Part shown: piece by piece, positions 52,503-62,783 of the stretch
Layout: each line of letters begins with the position of its first letter
How positions within the stretch are numbered: position 1 is the stretch's first letter
From: Bacillota bacterium
GTDB taxonomy: Bacteria > Bacillota > Negativicutes > CTSoil-072
Length of the DNA stretch: 64,000 nt
Direction: 5' to 3'
NCBI GenBank assembly: GCA_017889545.1
Contig: JAGFZV010000020.1
Location: forward strand, 1 to 64,000
Notes under the pieces: generated by a model
Seen by the model: the letters and a program-made list of their open reading frames with translations, nothing else
Database searches by the model: none
Told to the model about the DNA's origin: nothing
Translations under genes and position numbers: made by a program

Positions 52503-53174
52503 ATGGAAAAAAGCGCCTCAAGCACACCTTTTATTCATGGCAATAATGCGTTATTGAAAGTTTTTATGGAGAATTTAAAACAAAGCATTATGCTGAAAAA
52601 AGGAGAGCAATTTTTGCCTCAACTTTATGACACAATGATTTGCCTGATCAAAAAAGGCAGAGTAAAGGTCGCTTTATCCAATGAAGAAGGCGAAGATAAG
52701 TTAATGTGGTTTTTAAATGAAAACTGCATCATTTCTACGTTCAGCAAGTGTTTTTTTCAAGAAATTGTGGCTTTAGAGGCAACGGAGGTTCTCTTAATCG
52801 ACAAGGTTGTTTTTTTTGATTTTATTCGTTCTGATCAACAATATTTAGATATTTTCCTAAACCAGATCTATCGCAGATATGAGTACTGTATCGATAGTTT
52901 GCTTATCCAAAATAAAATAAACAGTAAAATGAAGGTTTATACGTTGCTGCAGCAATTAGGCAAACTCTACGGAACCGTTCAGCCAGACAACAGCCAATAC
53001 ATTAAAAGCTTTCTAACCCGCAATGAAATGTCCTCCATTACCGGGGTCCATCGGTCAAATATTATTAAATATCTGACCGAACTGGAACGTCTGGATGTCA
53101 TAGAAAAAAGCGGGAAGGTCATCATTATAAAAAAACCGCAGTTACTGGATGAACTAATTAAAGCAGAAGAATAA
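52503..53174 (+). CDS. Crp/Fnr family transcriptional regulator
   Basis: 223 residues, ATG five or six bases after AAGGAGGG. N-terminal cyclic-nucleotide-type beta barrel and a C-terminal winged helix with LTRNEMSSITGVHRSNIIKY. The N-terminus lacks the four-cysteine group of Fnr, so it does not carry an Fnr-type cluster; single cysteines are present. It faces the minus-strand cassette genes across a terminator. It may regulate the hydrolase-thioredoxin cassette, but no operator has been identified. Confidence 0.9.
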   Translation: MEKSASSTPFIHGNNALLKVFMENLKQSIMLKKGEQFLPQLYDTMICLIKKGRVKVALSNEEGEDKLMWFLNENCIISTFSKCFFQEIVALEATEVLLIDKVVFFDFIRSDQQYLDIFLNQIYRRYEYCIDSLLIQNKINSKMKVYTLLQQLGKLYGTVQPDNSQYIKSFLTRNEMSSITGVHRSNIIKYLTELERLDVIEKSGKVIIIKKPQLLDELIKAEE

Positions 53175-53203
53175 AGCCTATTCTTTAATGACAGAAGACA
53201 AGG

Positions 53204-53244
53204 AAGGCCGGACACTTTCGTCAAAGTGTCCGGCCTTCTTCTTA
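53204..53244. terminator. Terminator between the Crp/Fnr gene and the MFS gene
   Basis: A 16-bp perfect stem (GAAGGCCGGACACTTT and its complement) followed by TTCTT on the plus strand. Confidence 0.85.
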
Positions 53245-53329
53245 TACTGAAGCTACTCACTTGAGCATAAGAAGAGCAAATTCGCAAATAAACTTTTTCT
53301 ATCCTATTGATTACAGAAAAATCCTGCTT

Positions 53330-54652
53330 TTACCCTTTACCCAGTTTGAATGTTCCCAAAGCTTTTACTCGGCTCAGATCTGTCATATAATAGCGCAGTG
53401 AGAGATAAAAGAATATCTCACAAAGCACAAGAGAAGCGATCGCCAACATCTGCAGCGCATACGGCAAACCATATAAGTCTGAAAGTCTCCCTGCTACCAT
53501 GGGAGCCCAGACACCGAAACACAAATGATTGAAGATCGGCACCAAAGATACGCTCATGCCCCGGAGATACGGCGGCACAAGATCTTGGGTTACGGCATAA
53601 ACATTAATTTGCAATCCCGGCAATATGAACATTGCAGCCGTCCAGAGAATTGCTGTCGTACGAAAATCCCCGCTTTTCAGCGCTGCGGTCATCAGTATAA
53701 ACATGAACACAGCAAGTGTCATCGCAGTATAAATACGTCCTTTCGGTGAACGTTTCAGAAGCTTGTCACCCAGCGCCCCAAAAACCGGCGCTCCAATGCA
53801 GGCAACTAATCCGATGAGCCCGACCACCGCCCCTGCCTCTTTTACGTTCATTCCAAAAGTCCGGGCGTAATACGTAGCACCCCAAATCATAAACGTGTTT
53901 TCAAAAATGAACACAGATGCTCCACCCAATAAAACGATCAAAATGGTTTTGGTACGCAAAAGGTAGAGGATCGATTCTTTTAACGGTACCTTTTCTGTCT
54001 GATCAGAGGCACCCTTTTTCACCTTATAGTCAGGAATAAACCAGAACATGATTGCGATCAGAATTCCAGGGGCAGCCAGGATACCAAACATTGTCCGCCA
54101 ACCAAATTCGTAAGCTAAATAACCGGCAATGGCGACACCGGCAGCTGCGCCCAAAGGCTTTGCCGCATTAAATACACCCAACACCAACCCGCGTTTATTT
54201 TTAGGATACCACGCACTAAGGAGTGAAAAGGCTGGTGCAGCATAACCGGCTTCTCCGGTGCCAACAGACAGGCGAGCCAATATCAAATGCGTATAATTCT
54301 GAGCCATACCAGTTCCGTAAGTAGCTAAACTCCAAAAACCAACCATGAATGACATCATTTTACGGCGACTCCACTGGTCGCATAAGATCGCAACCGGGAA
54401 AACCAGAACCGCCATTGAAATGCCAACAACCGATCCAACAAAGCCGGCCTGAGCATCGGAAAGGGCAAATTCTTTTTTGAGCAGCGGCAATATTGCGTTT
54501 ACTGCTGTACGGTCAATCATATCCAGTATCATGGCCAAGCAGATTACAAATGTCCAAAAATATGCCTTCCCGCGGGGAATATTAAGTTCTGCCTGGTTGT
54601 CATCAGGATTGGATACATCGTTTTGTTTTGCCTGCAAATCTGGATTTGCCAA
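53330..54652 (-). CDS. MFS transporter, last gene of hydrolase cassette 1
   Basis: 440 residues, twelve helices with a charged N-terminal extension. MILDMIDRTAVNAILP and CDQWSRRKMMSFM are MFS signatures of the anion-transporting (ACS/spinster-like) branch. It ends the operon hydrolase-thioredoxin-flavoprotein-MFS. In cassette 2 an unrelated DASS-type carrier takes the same place, so the two operons probably move related but different anions. Confidence 0.85.
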   Translation of the reverse strand: MANPDLQAKQNDVSNPDDNQAELNIPRGKAYFWTFVICLAMILDMIDRTAVNAILPLLKKEFALSDAQAGFVGSVVGISMAVLVFPVAILCDQWSRRKMMSFMVGFWSLATYGTGMAQNYTHLILARLSVGTGEAGYAAPAFSLLSAWYPKNKRGLVLGVFNAAKPLGAAAGVAIAGYLAYEFGWRTMFGILAAPGILIAIMFWFIPDYKVKKGASDQTEKVPLKESILYLLRTKTILIVLLGGASVFIFENTFMIWGATYYARTFGMNVKEAGAVVGLIGLVACIGAPVFGALGDKLLKRSPKGRIYTAMTLAVFMFILMTAALKSGDFRTTAILWTAAMFILPGLQINVYAVTQDLVPPYLRGMSVSLVPIFNHLCFGVWAPMVAGRLSDLYGLPYALQMLAIASLVLCEIFFYLSLRYYMTDLSRVKALGTFKLGKG

Positions 54653-54848
54653 TTTTATATCCTCCTTTTATTTCCTTCATTTTCTAATTTTTTATTCTCG
54701 AAGGTTCCGAACTTTTGAAATCGACAACCTTCCTCCGAGGATGTGAATGAAAATAGAAAACTAATATAACTGAAAATATTCGGAAAAATCGCACTCCATT
54801 TAGACAACTACGCTTTCTTAGGAACAAGATCTTATTTCAATGATTGAT

Positions 54849-56042
54849 CTAAAATGAAACCACAGATAATTCTTCGGAAAGATCACGGATAACCGTTCCG
54901 TCCTCCAACAGCATTGCTGCTGGTATATTCGTCACATTGTAGCGCTGCGCCAGTCGTTTTTTTCTTGATATGTCCACTTTGACCAGACCTACCCGTCCTG
55001 CGCTTTCTGCTACTGCCTGTTCCAGTTTTGCCAATGCGCTAATGCTATTTTCATCCATCGGGCTCCAGAATGCAAGAACAACAGGCTTCTTTGCATTTTG
55101 AACATTGTCTTTAAAATCGTCTTCTTCAAGCAGATATTTTTCTGCATTGACTGCAGCGATGGCCCCGTCGGATGCTGCCGTTACCACTTGGCGCAGATGT
55201 TTCATTCTGGCATCTCCGGCTGCATATACGCCGTCTACCGAAGTCTCCATCAATTCATTCGCTGCAATGTAACCCCGCGCATCCAAATCGACTTTGTCTT
55301 TTAAAAGTCCCGTTTCCGGGATCATTCCCACATAGATAAATACCCCTTCGGTCTTGAGGTCTGTCAGATTTCCAGTTTTTAAGTTTTTTATGACGACTCC
55401 TTCTACCGCTTCTTCCCCTTTGATTTCAGTCAGAACAGAGTTCCATACAAACTCAATTTTTTCATTTCTGAACGCTTTTTCGGCACTAGCCTTGTTGCAG
55501 TCGACAATCCCTTCATCGTGAATGACAATGACAATCACTTTGCTGGCATACTTTGTAATATAGACCGCTTCTTCTATTGCTGCATCTCCGTTCCCGACAA
55601 TAACGACAGTCAAATCTTGATAAAAATCAGCGTCACAGGTAGCACAATAGGATACGCCGCTGCCTCTGAGCCTGCGCTCGCCGGGGATGTTCAATAAACG
55701 GGGCTGCGAACCTGGAGCAAGGATCACCGCTCTTGCCGCATACTTGTTGCCTTTTTTCGTTGTAATCGTTTTCATTTCTTTGCTCAGATCAATATCCAGC
55801 ACTTGTTCTTTGATGATTTCGGCGCCAAATTCTTTGGCATGGTCAGCCATGCTCTTCATGAGATCCGGACCTGTCGTCGCTTTAAACCCCGGATAATTTA
55901 CGATTTCCCGGGTTGTAAAGGCAAGTCCGCCGACAGCGCCTTTTTCCAAAATTGCAGTCTTTAGTTTTGCCCTCGCGCCGTAAACTCCTGCAGCCAGACC
56001 CGCCGGTCCTCCGCCTATAATAAGTAAATCATACTCTTTCAA
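54849..56042 (-). CDS. Thioredoxin-reductase-like flavoprotein with degenerate thioredoxin domain, copy 1
   Basis: 397 residues, TTG start after GAGGTGAT. FAD motif GGGPAGLAAG, redox disulfide CATCD, nucleotide motif GNGDAAIEEA. The HRRxxxR motif that binds NADPH phosphate is missing (the region reads VIHDEGIVDCNKA), so NADH or another donor is likely. After about residue 312 an extra thioredoxin-fold domain follows, with FWSPMDENS where thioredoxin has its CxxC; the cis-proline loop (NIPAAM) remains. It should reduce the thioredoxin encoded 73 bp upstream. Nearly identical to the copy at 61515. Confidence 0.9.
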   Translation of the reverse strand: MKEYDLLIIGGGPAGLAAGVYGARAKLKTAILEKGAVGGLAFTTREIVNYPGFKATTGPDLMKSMADHAKEFGAEIIKEQVLDIDLSKEMKTITTKKGNKYAARAVILAPGSQPRLLNIPGERRLRGSGVSYCATCDADFYQDLTVVIVGNGDAAIEEAVYITKYASKVIVIVIHDEGIVDCNKASAEKAFRNEKIEFVWNSVLTEIKGEEAVEGVVIKNLKTGNLTDLKTEGVFIYVGMIPETGLLKDKVDLDARGYIAANELMETSVDGVYAAGDARMKHLRQVVTAASDGAIAAVNAEKYLLEEDDFKDNVQNAKKPVVLAFWSPMDENSISALAKLEQAVAESAGRVGLVKVDISRKKRLAQRYNVTNIPAAMLLEDGTVIRDLSEELSVVSF

Positions 56043-56115
56043 AATTTATCACCTCATCGAATATGCCTGTGCGCATGGCATGTCGCCAATGCCCAAACTC
56101 CAGCAATCATGGCTG

Positions 56116-56436
56116 TTATAGAAGTTCTTTAATTTTTTCTTTCAGTGCCTCTTCTTCCACCAGTCCGCCCATCTTGCCTTTAAAATCGCCGTCCGCAAAC
56201 AACATGATCTGCGGCACCCCACGCAATGAAAATCGCGTATATAAGTCTCTTTCATCTTCCACATCAACATAATAAAACGTCATTTTATCTTTGTACTCTT
56301 CTGAGATTTCGGTTACCATCGGAACCACTTCCGCACAGACATGACACGTCTTTCTGCTGAACACGACCAGGCAGGTTTCGCAGTTGTCATAGATTTTTTC
56401 TTCGAATGTTTCCGCATTCAAACTTGTAAGTTCCAT
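56116..56436 (-). CDS. Thioredoxin with CHVC active site, copy 1
   Basis: 106 residues. Active site CHVC in VVFSRKTCHVCAEVVP, with a further cysteine just before it (DNCETC). The cis-proline is in LRGVPQIMLF. This is not a housekeeping WCGPC thioredoxin, so a dedicated client is likely, perhaps the hydrolase encoded upstream. The ATG (MELTSLNAE) follows AGTGGTGAT; a GTG four codons earlier is possible. Confidence 0.92.
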   Translation of the reverse strand: MELTSLNAETFEEKIYDNCETCLVVFSRKTCHVCAEVVPMVTEISEEYKDKMTFYYVDVEDERDLYTRFSLRGVPQIMLFADGDFKGKMGGLVEEEALKEKIKELL

Positions 56437-56587
56437 CACTATCACCACTTCATTGCATTATTTTTGTTTGGTTCCTATTCAGCGGCATTCATCAATTTAC
56501 CAATGTGCATGGGTGGGCAGAGTATGAATTGAATACTCTGCCCGGTCTGATTTTTCCATACCTATTCAGACGGCTAGCAAATTGAGT

Positions 56588-58609
56588 TTAAAATTCATCC
56601 TTTAAAATCTGGTAAACCGGCGCCCCTTCGCAATGTTCCGGCATTCTTACTCCGCCCAGCACTGCAAGGGTCGGCGCAAAATCAACCTGGCGGACTACAC
56701 GCTTGGTTGTAAACCCTTCTTTCAGGCCCTTACCGGCAGCAACAAAGATTGGACTGATCGAAGTGTCAAAGTATCCATAGTACGTGGACATGCTTTCACC
56801 GTGTTCACGGCAGCAGCCTTCTTTATTCATGTAAATAATATCGCCCGTTTCATCACCGCTCAGACCTAAAACGGAAGCTTCTTTATTTCGCAGTGCAATA
56901 CCGACTACGCGTTTTCCGGTTTTCGGGTTTCGATAATTATACAGATCGTCAATAATTTTTTCTTCCAGAGCGAATTTATCTTCCGGCTCAACAATACCGG
57001 TTGCATTTCTGCCCTTAAGATTGATCCAGATAAAGCTGCTCCGGGTGGCAACCGCCGTGGTTTTCTCCCAGTCAATTTCCCTCATGTCATTCCCGTTTTC
57101 ATCTTTTTTCAATACAGTATAGCCCAATTCTTGCATTACGCCGACATTGCAGGCCATGCCGTCTCCCAACAAGGGAAGTTCTTCTGTATGAATTTGCAAA
57201 CCATGGTCAGACGTAATAAAAATCGTCCAATCTTGATCCAGCAAATGCATGAACCTGCCAATGTAATAATCGGCATCTTTGTATACTTTTTCAATCAACC
57301 CCTGGTACAGCGTCTCATCATTGCCAACGCCCTCCTTGGTTAACGCATAGTTCCAATATAAGTGTCCCTGGTGGTCAATGAAGTGTACATGAGAGAAGAT
57401 CACTTCTATGCCCTTCTCATCGATAAGATAATTCATTGCATCCGCTTGCCATTTCACATAATTGGCCCAGACCGGGTTTAATAATTCTTTGCAATTTTCA
57501 AAGTTGGAACCGCCCATTTGACAGAACGGCGGAACATAGCCGACATTGCTGACAACATCTTGGTAGATTGTTTTCGGCGACCACCGCGTACTGTTGCTGA
57601 CATCAAACGCTGAGCTCGTCCAGATTCTTACCCGTGAGCCATCCGGAGCGATTTCCAGGGGTTTAAAATGCCGGTTGCACAACACCATGTCTCCATTTAC
57701 ATTGCATTCATCCATCACATTCCAGGCAAATTCTTTTTCTTTCATCATTGCCAGTGGTTGTTCATCTTTTTTAGATTTGTATAATGCTACGGCGTCATAA
57801 ATACCGGCTTCATTTTTCAAAATCAAAGCGGGTCTTCTCACTAATCCGTTGGAAAGCACAACAGAAAATTCCAGCGCGCCTTCAGGCGCATTTGCCCAGC
57901 CGGTCGCTTCTTTAATTGGGCTTACGGATCGATCGTAAGGGAGTTTATCTAAGCCAGCCGCGCCTTCCTCTAACGTCAGGAAGATGTTACGAACGGTTTT
58001 CTTCTTATGGCGTTCAAGCAAAAAGGATCCTGCTGGGCCTTCTTCGTCCGGCAAATCCTGAATAACGCAATTTGCTCCGGAATCATCGGTTACACACGGT
58101 TTATAGCCAACTTTCGTAACCGTATTCGCAGCTAATATCATTTTTTCGCCATCCACGTTGGCAGTACTCATATTTACCGCAGCCGGCTGGGCTCCGTCAA
58201 CAACGTACAAATTTTCGTTTTCAGAAGTCGGCGGCCACGCAGAACCGGGCCAGTGCCATACCAATGTTTTTTTGCCGGCTTCCGCAAAACAATTCCAAAG
58301 CTGTTCAGACTGACACATTTGCGAGTCCAGAGCATAAACCATTTCCGATAAATCATCCTTGCTTTGGTTCCAAAAATCAGTGATCCCATGGGTTTCCGGA
58401 TATGCACCGGTAGCAAGCGTAGTCCATTGCGCCGGAGTGATTGTTGGCATGGCGCCTAACATCTGCAAGTCTTCTCGCTGCGCCCCCCGCTCGATTAATT
58501 TTTTCAGGTTCGGCATAATCCCCTTGTCGACAAATTTCTTTGACAATTTGGGATCCATACCATCCAGGCCTAATACTAAAATTTTGTCTGCCTTCGCGTC
58601 TCTTTTCAC
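56588..58609 (-). CDS. Cytoplasmic NPP-like hydrolase of the alkaline phosphatase superfamily, copy 1
   Basis: 673 residues, GTG start after GGGGGAG. No signal peptide. The metal and nucleophile residues of type I phosphodiesterases are all visible: Asp16 in LGLDGMD, Thr58 in PTITPAQW followed by PETHGITDF, Asp and His in FIDHQGH, Asp-His in TSDHG, and His in REHG. It should hydrolyse a phosphate mono- or diester, or a sulfate or phosphonate ester. The central insert (about 150-400) is unlike common relatives. It heads the operon hydrolase-thioredoxin-flavoprotein-MFS. Substrate unknown. Confidence 0.88.
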   Translation of the reverse strand: MKRDAKADKILVLGLDGMDPKLSKKFVDKGIMPNLKKLIERGAQREDLQMLGAMPTITPAQWTTLATGAYPETHGITDFWNQSKDDLSEMVYALDSQMCQSEQLWNCFAEAGKKTLVWHWPGSAWPPTSENENLYVVDGAQPAAVNMSTANVDGEKMILAANTVTKVGYKPCVTDDSGANCVIQDLPDEEGPAGSFLLERHKKKTVRNIFLTLEEGAAGLDKLPYDRSVSPIKEATGWANAPEGALEFSVVLSNGLVRRPALILKNEAGIYDAVALYKSKKDEQPLAMMKEKEFAWNVMDECNVNGDMVLCNRHFKPLEIAPDGSRVRIWTSSAFDVSNSTRWSPKTIYQDVVSNVGYVPPFCQMGGSNFENCKELLNPVWANYVKWQADAMNYLIDEKGIEVIFSHVHFIDHQGHLYWNYALTKEGVGNDETLYQGLIEKVYKDADYYIGRFMHLLDQDWTIFITSDHGLQIHTEELPLLGDGMACNVGVMQELGYTVLKKDENGNDMREIDWEKTTAVATRSSFIWINLKGRNATGIVEPEDKFALEEKIIDDLYNYRNPKTGKRVVGIALRNKEASVLGLSGDETGDIIYMNKEGCCREHGESMSTYYGYFDTSISPIFVAAGKGLKEGFTTKRVVRQVDFAPTLAVLGGVRMPEHCEGAPVYQILKDEF

Positions 58610-58929
58610 TATTCAGTCTCCCCCTATCATTTTGAGCACTTACCTATAGCATAATCGATTATTTTTTCACAAAGGTCGCGAAGGCTACCTTTTTCTGAAT
58701 ATCCGAAAAAATAAGTTAAATTTTTCTCGTTTCAAACAACGATGTAAATTTTTTCTATTTAACCGGGATTGCGCATTAAAGAACTTTATAAAAGTTATAA
58801 TTTTAAGCAAACTAAAAAGTACACAATTTTTGCAATTTTATTTTTGCAATACTCGTGTACTTTGATAATAATTTTATTCTTTTATATTTGGATTAAGGTC
58901 TTTCCCTTTATTGAATCATTTCCGGTTTA
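58610..58929. other. Intergenic region between the two cassettes
   Basis: AT-rich, 320 bp, no gene. It must hold the promoter of cassette 1, but no consensus pair stands out and there is no sigma-54 site. A hairpin (AAAGTACAC and GTGTACTTT, 58816-58863) with internal TTTTTGCAAT repeats lies downstream of the kinase gene and may end cassette 2 transcription. Confidence 0.5.
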
Positions 58930-59826
58930 TTAATGCCAGGTCTTGTTAGTTCCGCAAATGTCAATCCCTTGATTGGCAGCACCGGTTTTTCGATACAGCC
59001 ATGGCAATACTGCTTCCAACAATACCCCTTCCCTTGGCGGCGTCCCGGCCAAAAAAGTGGTTTTAATTCCCAATTCTACAAACGCCGATGCTGTATTCAT
59101 TGCCGCCGCCAAACTGTGTCCCTGAAGTAATGATCCCAGCAGAACACTGGCAAAAATATCCCCTGTTCCGGGATATTTAGCTGGAACTAAGGTGCTGATC
59201 ACTTCCGTGAAACCGCCAATCGTACTATTATAACCCAAATTCATAATTCGGTTACCCGTCAAAGGAATACCGGTGATAACAACAGCCCGCGGACCAAAGC
59301 TGGCTAGGGCAACCAACCAACTTTTCATTTCTTCCACGCCGGATACCACATCAAGGTACGCTTTTTCTAATAAAAAACAAGCTTCCGTATAATTGGGCGT
59401 AATGATATCGGCCTTCCGCACCAATTTTTGCATCTGTTCCTGCATTTTAGTAGTATATACCGAATATAGCCTGCCTTCATCCCCCATTACCGGATCGACC
59501 AGCACAAGAGGGTTATTGTCAGAAAAATCGTCAATAAAGTTAACTACAGTATCAATTTGCTCTGTCGAAGCCAAAAATCCGCTATAAATACTGTCAAAAA
59601 CCACATTTTCCCGTTTCCAGTGCTCCGAAAAATTGGCCATATTCTCGCTCAAATCGCAAAAGGCGACCTTGGAAAAACCGCCCAAATGAGTGCTCAACAC
59701 CGCGGTAGGCAACGGACAGACCTGAATCCCCATCGCCGACAAAGTCGGAATGATCACCGTCAAAGCGGCTCTGCCGAAACAAGATAGATCATGTACCGCG
59801 GCCACTCTTTTTACAGTTGAAACCAT
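58930..59826 (-). CDS. Pyridoxal/pyridoxine kinase (PdxK/PdxY type)
   Basis: 298 residues, ribokinase fold. The N-terminal VAAVHDLSCFGRAALTVIIP and the PGTGDIFAS catalytic loop are typical. It phosphorylates pyridoxal, pyridoxamine or pyridoxine. It follows the DASS carrier in the cassette-2 operon; why a PLP kinase belongs there is not obvious, unless the pathway uses a PLP enzyme elsewhere. Confidence 0.9.
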   Translation of the reverse strand: MVSTVKRVAAVHDLSCFGRAALTVIIPTLSAMGIQVCPLPTAVLSTHLGGFSKVAFCDLSENMANFSEHWKRENVVFDSIYSGFLASTEQIDTVVNFIDDFSDNNPLVLVDPVMGDEGRLYSVYTTKMQEQMQKLVRKADIITPNYTEACFLLEKAYLDVVSGVEEMKSWLVALASFGPRAVVITGIPLTGNRIMNLGYNSTIGGFTEVISTLVPAKYPGTGDIFASVLLGSLLQGHSLAAAMNTASAFVELGIKTTFLAGTPPREGVLLEAVLPWLYRKTGAANQGIDICGTNKTWH

Positions 59827-59951
59827 TGCTTTTCTCCCTTATTTATCCGGTGAACAGCATATGCAAGAACGATTCATGCAACAGTATACAGTATTTATGC
59901 GTTAAAGTCAGCCTATTTCTTGTTATATAAACAATAAAACCATCATCCGTA

Positions 59952-61430
59952 TCAAAACAGCAGCATACCCAAAGGAATTCCAAGCACCACTATAATCAAA
60001 TAGGCACTGAAAGCTGCCCATATCCCAAAAATATACGCGTCTTTAGGTGCAACCCATTCTGTATTACCAAATACCAAAGCCGACCTGCTGGACGCACCAG
60101 GAGTAGCAATGGCCGCCATAATCGCTAAAATCAGACCGAGCGTTACAATAATCGGATTAGCACCAATAGAAACAGCCAGCGTAGTCAAAATTGGTGTCAT
60201 AATGGTTAGCAACACAAGATTATGAACAAATTGTGTAATTACAAGCGCAATGAAAAAACTCAATGCATAAAATAAAAAAGGATGGAGATTACTTAATAAA
60301 GGAGTCCAAGTAGTTGTCAAGGCTTGAATAATACCCGCATCTTTCAGTTCCAATGCATTGCCTAATGGTACCGTACAGGCCATAAGAACGATGATGCTCC
60401 AATTTGTTCCATTTGCTCCTAATCTTTGAAAACTGGTAAGAGGCTGACCATCTTTCGTCTTGATTAAACAGATGATTGCCATAAGCGCAGCAATGGTTGC
60501 AGGTACAGTAAATTTCGCAAGTACAGCGCCTATCGCTGTCGTTTTCGGAACAACTTGGGGCGCTAAAAGTGCTAGAATAAACACTATTGAAAAAAATATT
60601 GCCACTTTTTGTTCTTTCGTTACGGGCTCCAACTTCATGTTTTTGGCATAATCACCAGTTTCCAAGACACTCGTATCCAACTTAAATATATACTTCCCGC
60701 CGATGTGATACGATAACAGAGTGATCACCGATATCGGAGCCATGAAAATCAGATATTTTACAATATCAACGGACACACCGGTAGATTTCGCCAGCAAAGT
60801 AAGTCCTTGCAAGGGAAATAATGTAAACGGAAACACTCCCCAGCCTAACATAACAACATTAGCAACGCCGACCAAAATAAATCCAACTAATCGGTCTCTT
60901 TTCTCTAAACCAACTGTATCGGCAATGTTATAAACGATGCTCCATACAACAAGGATCGCCGCATAAACACCCATAATCGTAGCGACAAGATAGGACGCTA
61001 CAAAGATCATTAATACTAGGCGCCATGGCTTTCCAATCAGGAACTTACGCGTAATTAACCATGTTGCCATATACCTGTTCAATCCTGTTTCTTCAAGATA
61101 TGCGGCAAAAATAAAGAAAAACAACAACGTTAAGACAATATCGCTCCCGAAGCCTTCCAAGAATATTTTTTTAAGATTGCCATAGCCTGTAAAGCCTAAT
61201 ACAATCATTGAAACTAAACTTGGCCAAAGGACATCAATAAACAGCCAAGCGTATAAAGTCGCGATAAATACTCCGAGAATTTGCATACCCATTGGAGTTA
61301 TTGTGGCAATCGGCGGAACTATTTGTCCAAACCCAAACATCAAAAGGACAAACACCATCACATGAAAATAATGCATTTTGACCGAGGAAGATCCTTCGCT
61401 GGCACTTTGATTGTTTTTTTTAACAGTCAT
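59952..61430 (-). CDS. DASS/SLC13-type anion permease of hydrolase cassette 2
   Basis: 492 residues, ATG eight bases after GGAGG; the six-codon longer frame is less likely. About twelve hydrophobic segments, with the duplicated DASS elements ending in TPGASSRSALVFGN. DASS carriers move dicarboxylates, citrate, sulfate or sulfonates with Na+. It takes the place that an MFS protein holds in cassette 1. Confidence 0.88.
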   Translation of the reverse strand: MTVKKNNQSASEGSSSVKMHYFHVMVFVLLMFGFGQIVPPIATITPMGMQILGVFIATLYAWLFIDVLWPSLVSMIVLGFTGYGNLKKIFLEGFGSDIVLTLLFFFIFAAYLEETGLNRYMATWLITRKFLIGKPWRLVLMIFVASYLVATIMGVYAAILVVWSIVYNIADTVGLEKRDRLVGFILVGVANVVMLGWGVFPFTLFPLQGLTLLAKSTGVSVDIVKYLIFMAPISVITLLSYHIGGKYIFKLDTSVLETGDYAKNMKLEPVTKEQKVAIFFSIVFILALLAPQVVPKTTAIGAVLAKFTVPATIAALMAIICLIKTKDGQPLTSFQRLGANGTNWSIIVLMACTVPLGNALELKDAGIIQALTTTWTPLLSNLHPFLFYALSFFIALVITQFVHNLVLLTIMTPILTTLAVSIGANPIIVTLGLILAIMAAIATPGASSRSALVFGNTEWVAPKDAYIFGIWAAFSAYLIIVVLGIPLGMLLF

Positions 61431-61514
61431 CTTACCGACCTCCGTCATTTATATACTTTTATTCTACTTATCCAGTCAGCTCGAATCATACTTAAATCAT
61501 TTTTGGGGTTTAAG

Positions 61515-62708
61515 CTAAAATGCAACGACAGATAAGTCTTCGGAAAGATCACGAATGACCGTTCCGTTCTCCAAGAGCAATGCTGCCGGTATATTGGTCA
61601 CGCTGTAGCGCTGCGCTATCCGTTTTTTTCTTGATATATCCACTTTGACCAAACTTACCTTGTTTTTGCTTTCTGCTACTGCCTGTTCCAGGTTTGCCAG
61701 CGCGCCGATGCTATTCTCATCCATCGGACTCCAGAATGCAAGAACAACAGGCTTTTTTGCGTTTTGGACATTGTCTTTAAAATCGTCTTCTTCCAGCAGA
61801 TATTTTTCCGCATTGACAGCAGCAATCGCCCCGTCCGATGCCGCCGTTACCACTTGTCGCAGATGTTTCATTCTGGCATCTCCGGCTGCATATACGCCGT
61901 CTACTGAAGTCTCCATCAATTCATTCGCTGCAATGTAACCTCGCGCATCCAAATCGATTTTGTCTTTTAAAAGTCCCGTTTCCGGGATCATTCCCACATA
62001 GATAAATACCCCTTCGGTCTTGAGGTCTGTCAGATTTCCGGTTTTTAAGTTTTTAACGACGACTCCTTCTACCGCTTCTTCCCCTTTGATTTCCGTCAGA
62101 ACAGAGTTCCATACAAACTCAATTTTTTCATTTCTGAACGCTTTTTCGGCGCTGGCCTTGTTGCAGTCGACAATCCCTTTATCGTGAATCACAATGACAA
62201 TTACTTTGCTGGCGTATTTAGTAATGTAGACCGCTTCTTCGATTGCCGCGTCTCCGTTGCCGACAATAACAACGGTCAAATCTTGATAAAAATCAGCGTC
62301 ACAGGTAGCACAATAGGATACGCCGCTGCCTCTGAGTCTTCTTTCGCCTGGAATGTTCAGCAAGCGGGGCTGCGAACCTGGAGCAAGGATCACCGCTCTT
62401 GCCGCATACCGGTTGCCTTTTTTCGTTGTAATCGTTTTCATTTCTTGGCTAAGATCGATATCCAGCACTTGTTCTTTGATAATTTCAGCGCCAAATTCTT
62501 TGGCATGGTCAGCCATGCTTTTCATGAGATCGGGACCTGTCGTTGCTTTAAACCCCGGATAATTTACGATTTCCCGGGTTGTAAAGGCAAGCCCGCCAAC
62601 TGCGCCTTTTTCCAAAATCGCGGTTTTTAACTTTGCTCTTGCGCCGTAAACTCCTGCTGCCAGACCCGCCGGGCCCCCGCCGATAATAAGTAAATCATAC
62701 TCTTTCAA
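61515..62708 (-). CDS. Thioredoxin-reductase-like flavoprotein with degenerate thioredoxin domain, copy 2
   Basis: 397 residues, TTG start after GAGGTGAT. I count about 17 amino-acid differences from copy 1, some 12 of them within the last 75 residues, in the degenerate thioredoxin domain. FAD motif, CATCD disulfide and the missing HRRxxxR are the same as in copy 1, as is FWSPMDENS. It should reduce the thioredoxin encoded just upstream. Confidence 0.9.
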   Translation of the reverse strand: MKEYDLLIIGGGPAGLAAGVYGARAKLKTAILEKGAVGGLAFTTREIVNYPGFKATTGPDLMKSMADHAKEFGAEIIKEQVLDIDLSQEMKTITTKKGNRYAARAVILAPGSQPRLLNIPGERRLRGSGVSYCATCDADFYQDLTVVIVGNGDAAIEEAVYITKYASKVIVIVIHDKGIVDCNKASAEKAFRNEKIEFVWNSVLTEIKGEEAVEGVVVKNLKTGNLTDLKTEGVFIYVGMIPETGLLKDKIDLDARGYIAANELMETSVDGVYAAGDARMKHLRQVVTAASDGAIAAVNAEKYLLEEDDFKDNVQNAKKPVVLAFWSPMDENSIGALANLEQAVAESKNKVSLVKVDISRKKRIAQRYSVTNIPAALLLENGTVIRDLSEDLSVVAF

Positions 62709-62783
62709 ATTGTATCACCTCATCGAATATGCCTGTTCACTTAACCTGTACGCCAACGAATACAACTTCAACAATCATTGTTG

